DNA of 64,000 nt, taken from NCBI RefSeq assembly GCF_015679265.1, contig NZ_CP064942.1, positions 3,514,001 through 3,578,000 on the forward strand, in the 5' to 3' direction. The translations under genes and the position numbers were made by a program. Position 1 is the first letter of the stretch, and each line of letters starts with the position of its first letter. Under the pieces are notes generated by a model. The model saw only the letters and a list, made by a program, of their open reading frames with translations, had not been told where the DNA came from and did not search any database. This stretch comes from Pontivivens ytuae. GTDB lineage: Bacteria; Pseudomonadota; Alphaproteobacteria; Rhodobacterales; Rhodobacteraceae. Below are positions 62,529 to 64,000 of the stretch, piece after piece.

Positions 62529-63389
62529 TCAGTTGCGCATTACCAGGCAGGTCCCTCCGGCGGAGCGGAGCTGGTTGCAGACCGCCAGCGCCTCGGACCG
62601 GCTGTCGCGGCCGATCTGGGCGGTGTAGCGCGGCACCGGTGAGCCCGGCGGGCGGGTGCGGACGAAGGCAGGGCTTTCGGTGCCGAGCAGGCCCGGATGC
62701 TGGCGCCGCACCCGGTCGTAACTGCGCCGCGCGGCCCCTCGCGTGCGCTGGGCCGCGACCACCACGCCCCACGCGCGCACCGGGGCCGCGAACTCCCGCA
62801 GGGTGCGGTTGGCGGCGAGCTCCATGCAGGCCTCACCGAACGGGGTGTCGCCGTCGAGGCTCAGATCCACGCTCTCGGGCGGTTCGTCGCGCCAAGTCTC
62901 GGCCGAGTGGCCGGTGATGGAAAAGACGTAGTCCTGCGTCTCGAACGGCAGGCCGCCCTCGCGCGCGATGAAGCGGGCGGCGCGGTCCTCGCCACCATTA
63001 TAGGCGACGGCGGCGAGGCCGATATTGCCGAAGCGCTCGCTCAGCTCCGCCAGATAGGTAGCGGAGGCGTCCAGCGCCTCGACCGGGTTGAAGGGATCCT
63101 CCAGCCCGCGGAGCGCCGCGGTGCCGGGCATGAACTGCGCGATGCCTTGCGCGCCCGCATGGCTGACGGCGGTGGCGTCGAACAGGCTCTCCTTCCAGAT
63201 CAGCCGGGCGAAGAAGGCGGTGTCGAGCGCTGCCGCCTCCGACGCCGTCTCGATCATCCGGCAGGTGTCGGGGATGTAGCTGTCGAGCCGGATGCACTGC
63301 GCCCCGTCGGCGGAGCAGCGCTGGTCCGGCGTCTCTTCGGCGAGCACGGGCAGCGCGAGGAGCAGGATGAGGAGGGTGCGCACAATCAT
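62529..63389 (-). CDS. Lytic transglycosylase with SPOR-like C-terminus
   Basis: A 286-residue exported muramidase-like protein. Signal peptide residues 1-17. The transglycosylase domain shows ARLIWKESLFDATAVS (catalytic Glu), HAGAQGIAQFMPGTA and LAAVAYNGGEDR. The last ~40 residues (PRYTAQIGRDSRSEALAVCNQL) resemble a SPOR repeat that binds denuded glycan at division sites. Three Cys pairs suggest disulfides. Starts at ATG 63387-63389. Confidence 0.88.
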   Translation of the reverse strand: MIVRTLLILLLALPVLAEETPDQRCSADGAQCIRLDSYIPDTCRMIETASEAAALDTAFFARLIWKESLFDATAVSHAGAQGIAQFMPGTAALRGLEDPFNPVEALDASATYLAELSERFGNIGLAAVAYNGGEDRAARFIAREGGLPFETQDYVFSITGHSAETWRDEPPESVDLSLDGDTPFGEACMELAANRTLREFAAPVRAWGVVVAAQRTRGAARRSYDRVRRQHPGLLGTESPAFVRTRPPGSPVPRYTAQIGRDSRSEALAVCNQLRSAGGTCLVMRN

Positions 63390-63497
63390 GGATGAGAGAG
63401 TAGCACGATCCGGTCGCCGGGCGCGTGACAGTTCCGCGTCCGCTTGCATCCTCCCCCGCCGAAGCTCAAAAGGAGGGCTTGTTTGAGGGAGACGCCC

Positions 63498-63920
63498 ATG
63501 ACCGCACCGCTCGCCATCGCCGTGATCGCCGTCTTCGTGCAGGTGGGGCTCACCTTCTGGGCCATCGTGACGATGGGCCGGCGGCGGCTCGCCTCGCTCA
63601 AGCGGCGGGAGACGCAGATGGGCGACATCGCGCTCGACCCGATGAACTTCGCGCCCGACGTGAGGGCCTGGCAGAACAACGCGCACAACCAGTTCGAGAC
63701 GCCGATCCTGCTCTATGGCGGTGTGGCGCTTGCGGCGGCGCTGGGCGCGGTGAACTGGGGCGTGGCGCTGGGGGCGGCGGGCTATGCGGTCTCGCGCTTG
63801 CTGCACCGGGTGATCCATGTGGGCTCCAACCACCTGCCGACGCGGTTCAACGTGTTCCTGGGCGGGCTGGTGGCGCTGGCCGTGATGTGGCTGTCGCTCG
63901 CTTGGGCGCTGGTGGTGTGA
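63498..63920 (+). CDS. MAPEG family membrane protein
   Basis: 140 residues with about four membrane helices. The MAPEG-like pattern NNAHNQFETPILLYGGVALA lies in the first half and VIHVGSNHLPTRF in the third quarter. Relatives are glutathione/eicosanoid-type membrane proteins, but bacterial functions are mostly unknown. ATG 63498 follows GAGGGAGACGCCC. Its stop overlaps the rsmB GTG (GTGA). Confidence 0.82.
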   Translation: MTAPLAIAVIAVFVQVGLTFWAIVTMGRRRLASLKRRETQMGDIALDPMNFAPDVRAWQNNAHNQFETPILLYGGVALAAALGAVNWGVALGAAGYAVSRLLHRVIHVGSNHLPTRFNVFLGGLVALAVMWLSLAWALVV

Positions 63921-64000
63921 CCCCCGCCGCGCGCCACGCCGCCGCCATCGAGGTGATCGACGCGATCCGCGCGGGCGCGCGGGCAGAGGCGGCGTTGAAG
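63917..64000 (+). CDS. rsmB: 16S rRNA m5C methyltransferase RsmB (N-terminal fragment)
   Basis: Only 28 codons are visible (VTPAARHAAAIEVIDAIRAG..), running off the right edge. This NusB-like N-terminus is typical of RsmB, which methylates 16S rRNA C967. It starts at GTG overlapping the MAPEG gene stop. The catalytic domain is outside the window. Confidence 0.75.
   Translation, partial: MTPAARHAAAIEVIDAIRAGARAEAALK

Overview
The window reads as a contiguous chromosomal piece of a high-GC alphaproteobacterium, most likely a marine Rhodobacterales (Roseobacter-type) species. I infer this from gene content: a betaine-homocysteine-type methyltransferase beside a stand-alone corrinoid protein and a DUF1638 protein, a gene-transfer-agent-style muramidase/holin pair with a CtrA-like site, a DUF2126/ATP-grasp/alpha-E/Anbu cluster, and short dispersed intergenic palindromes. 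No genus is claimed. I see no CRISPR array, insertion sequence, prophage or plasmid module. The genes are core or soft-core and densely packed, with many ATGA/GTGA stop-start overlaps.

Layout. 1-3464: peptide-modification/protease cluster (transglutaminase-like fragment, circularly permuted ATP-grasp, alpha-E, Anbu). 3501-8505: iron alcohol dehydrogenase and divergent LysR regulator, heme A synthase, an ECHDC3-like crotonase, a hotdog thioesterase and a small membrane protein. 8664-12724: polyamine operon (speD, a 2H-phosphoesterase gene, speE), a repeat-rich spacer, and pantothenate genes panC-panB. 12890-14027: rplM-rpsI with promoter and terminator. 14037-19953: secreted protein, two tandem OafA-like acyltransferases with SGNH domains, and a PlsC-like acyltransferase. 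20359-25928: argC, ccmE, muramidase-holin pair, phzF-like gene behind a 20-bp hairpin that covers its ribosome binding site and start codon, and a membrane glycosyltransferase. 26010-30517: carA and yqeY on divergent promoters, an MFS transporter and small membrane proteins. 30587-33893: cytochrome oxidase subunit I, a small exported protein, lipB and tRNA-Leu(GAG). 34085-40363: a ugp-type ABC importer with a 2H phosphodiesterase and a TIM-barrel enzyme behind a PHO-box-like site. 40746-49104: rnd, a kinase gene broken by a TGA, GFA protein, lipoprotein, sufE, the split methionine synthase parts, alaE, and a HxlR-to-DUF1638 string. 49158-55023: a DctB/DctD-like two-component pair whose regulator has a degenerate AAA+ domain, msrP, a TauE/SafE exporter and a PhyH-like protein. 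55088-60800: a CoA-ester catabolic block (MaoC, acyl-CoA dehydrogenase, histidine phosphatase, kinase, nitronate monooxygenase, CoA transferase). 61000-64000: guaB, a lytic transglycosylase, a MAPEG protein and the start of rsmB.

How genes work together. The most informative groups are the ATP-grasp/alpha-E/transglutaminase/Anbu set, the importer with two accessory enzymes under a possible phosphate-starvation site, the acyl-CoA dehydrogenase plus kinase set that resembles a split ACAD10/11, the split cobalamin-dependent methionine synthase, and the muramidase-holin pair. Intergenic spaces are enriched in several palindrome families and in a recurring CTTCTT..TCCAAATA motif found at gene 3' ends.
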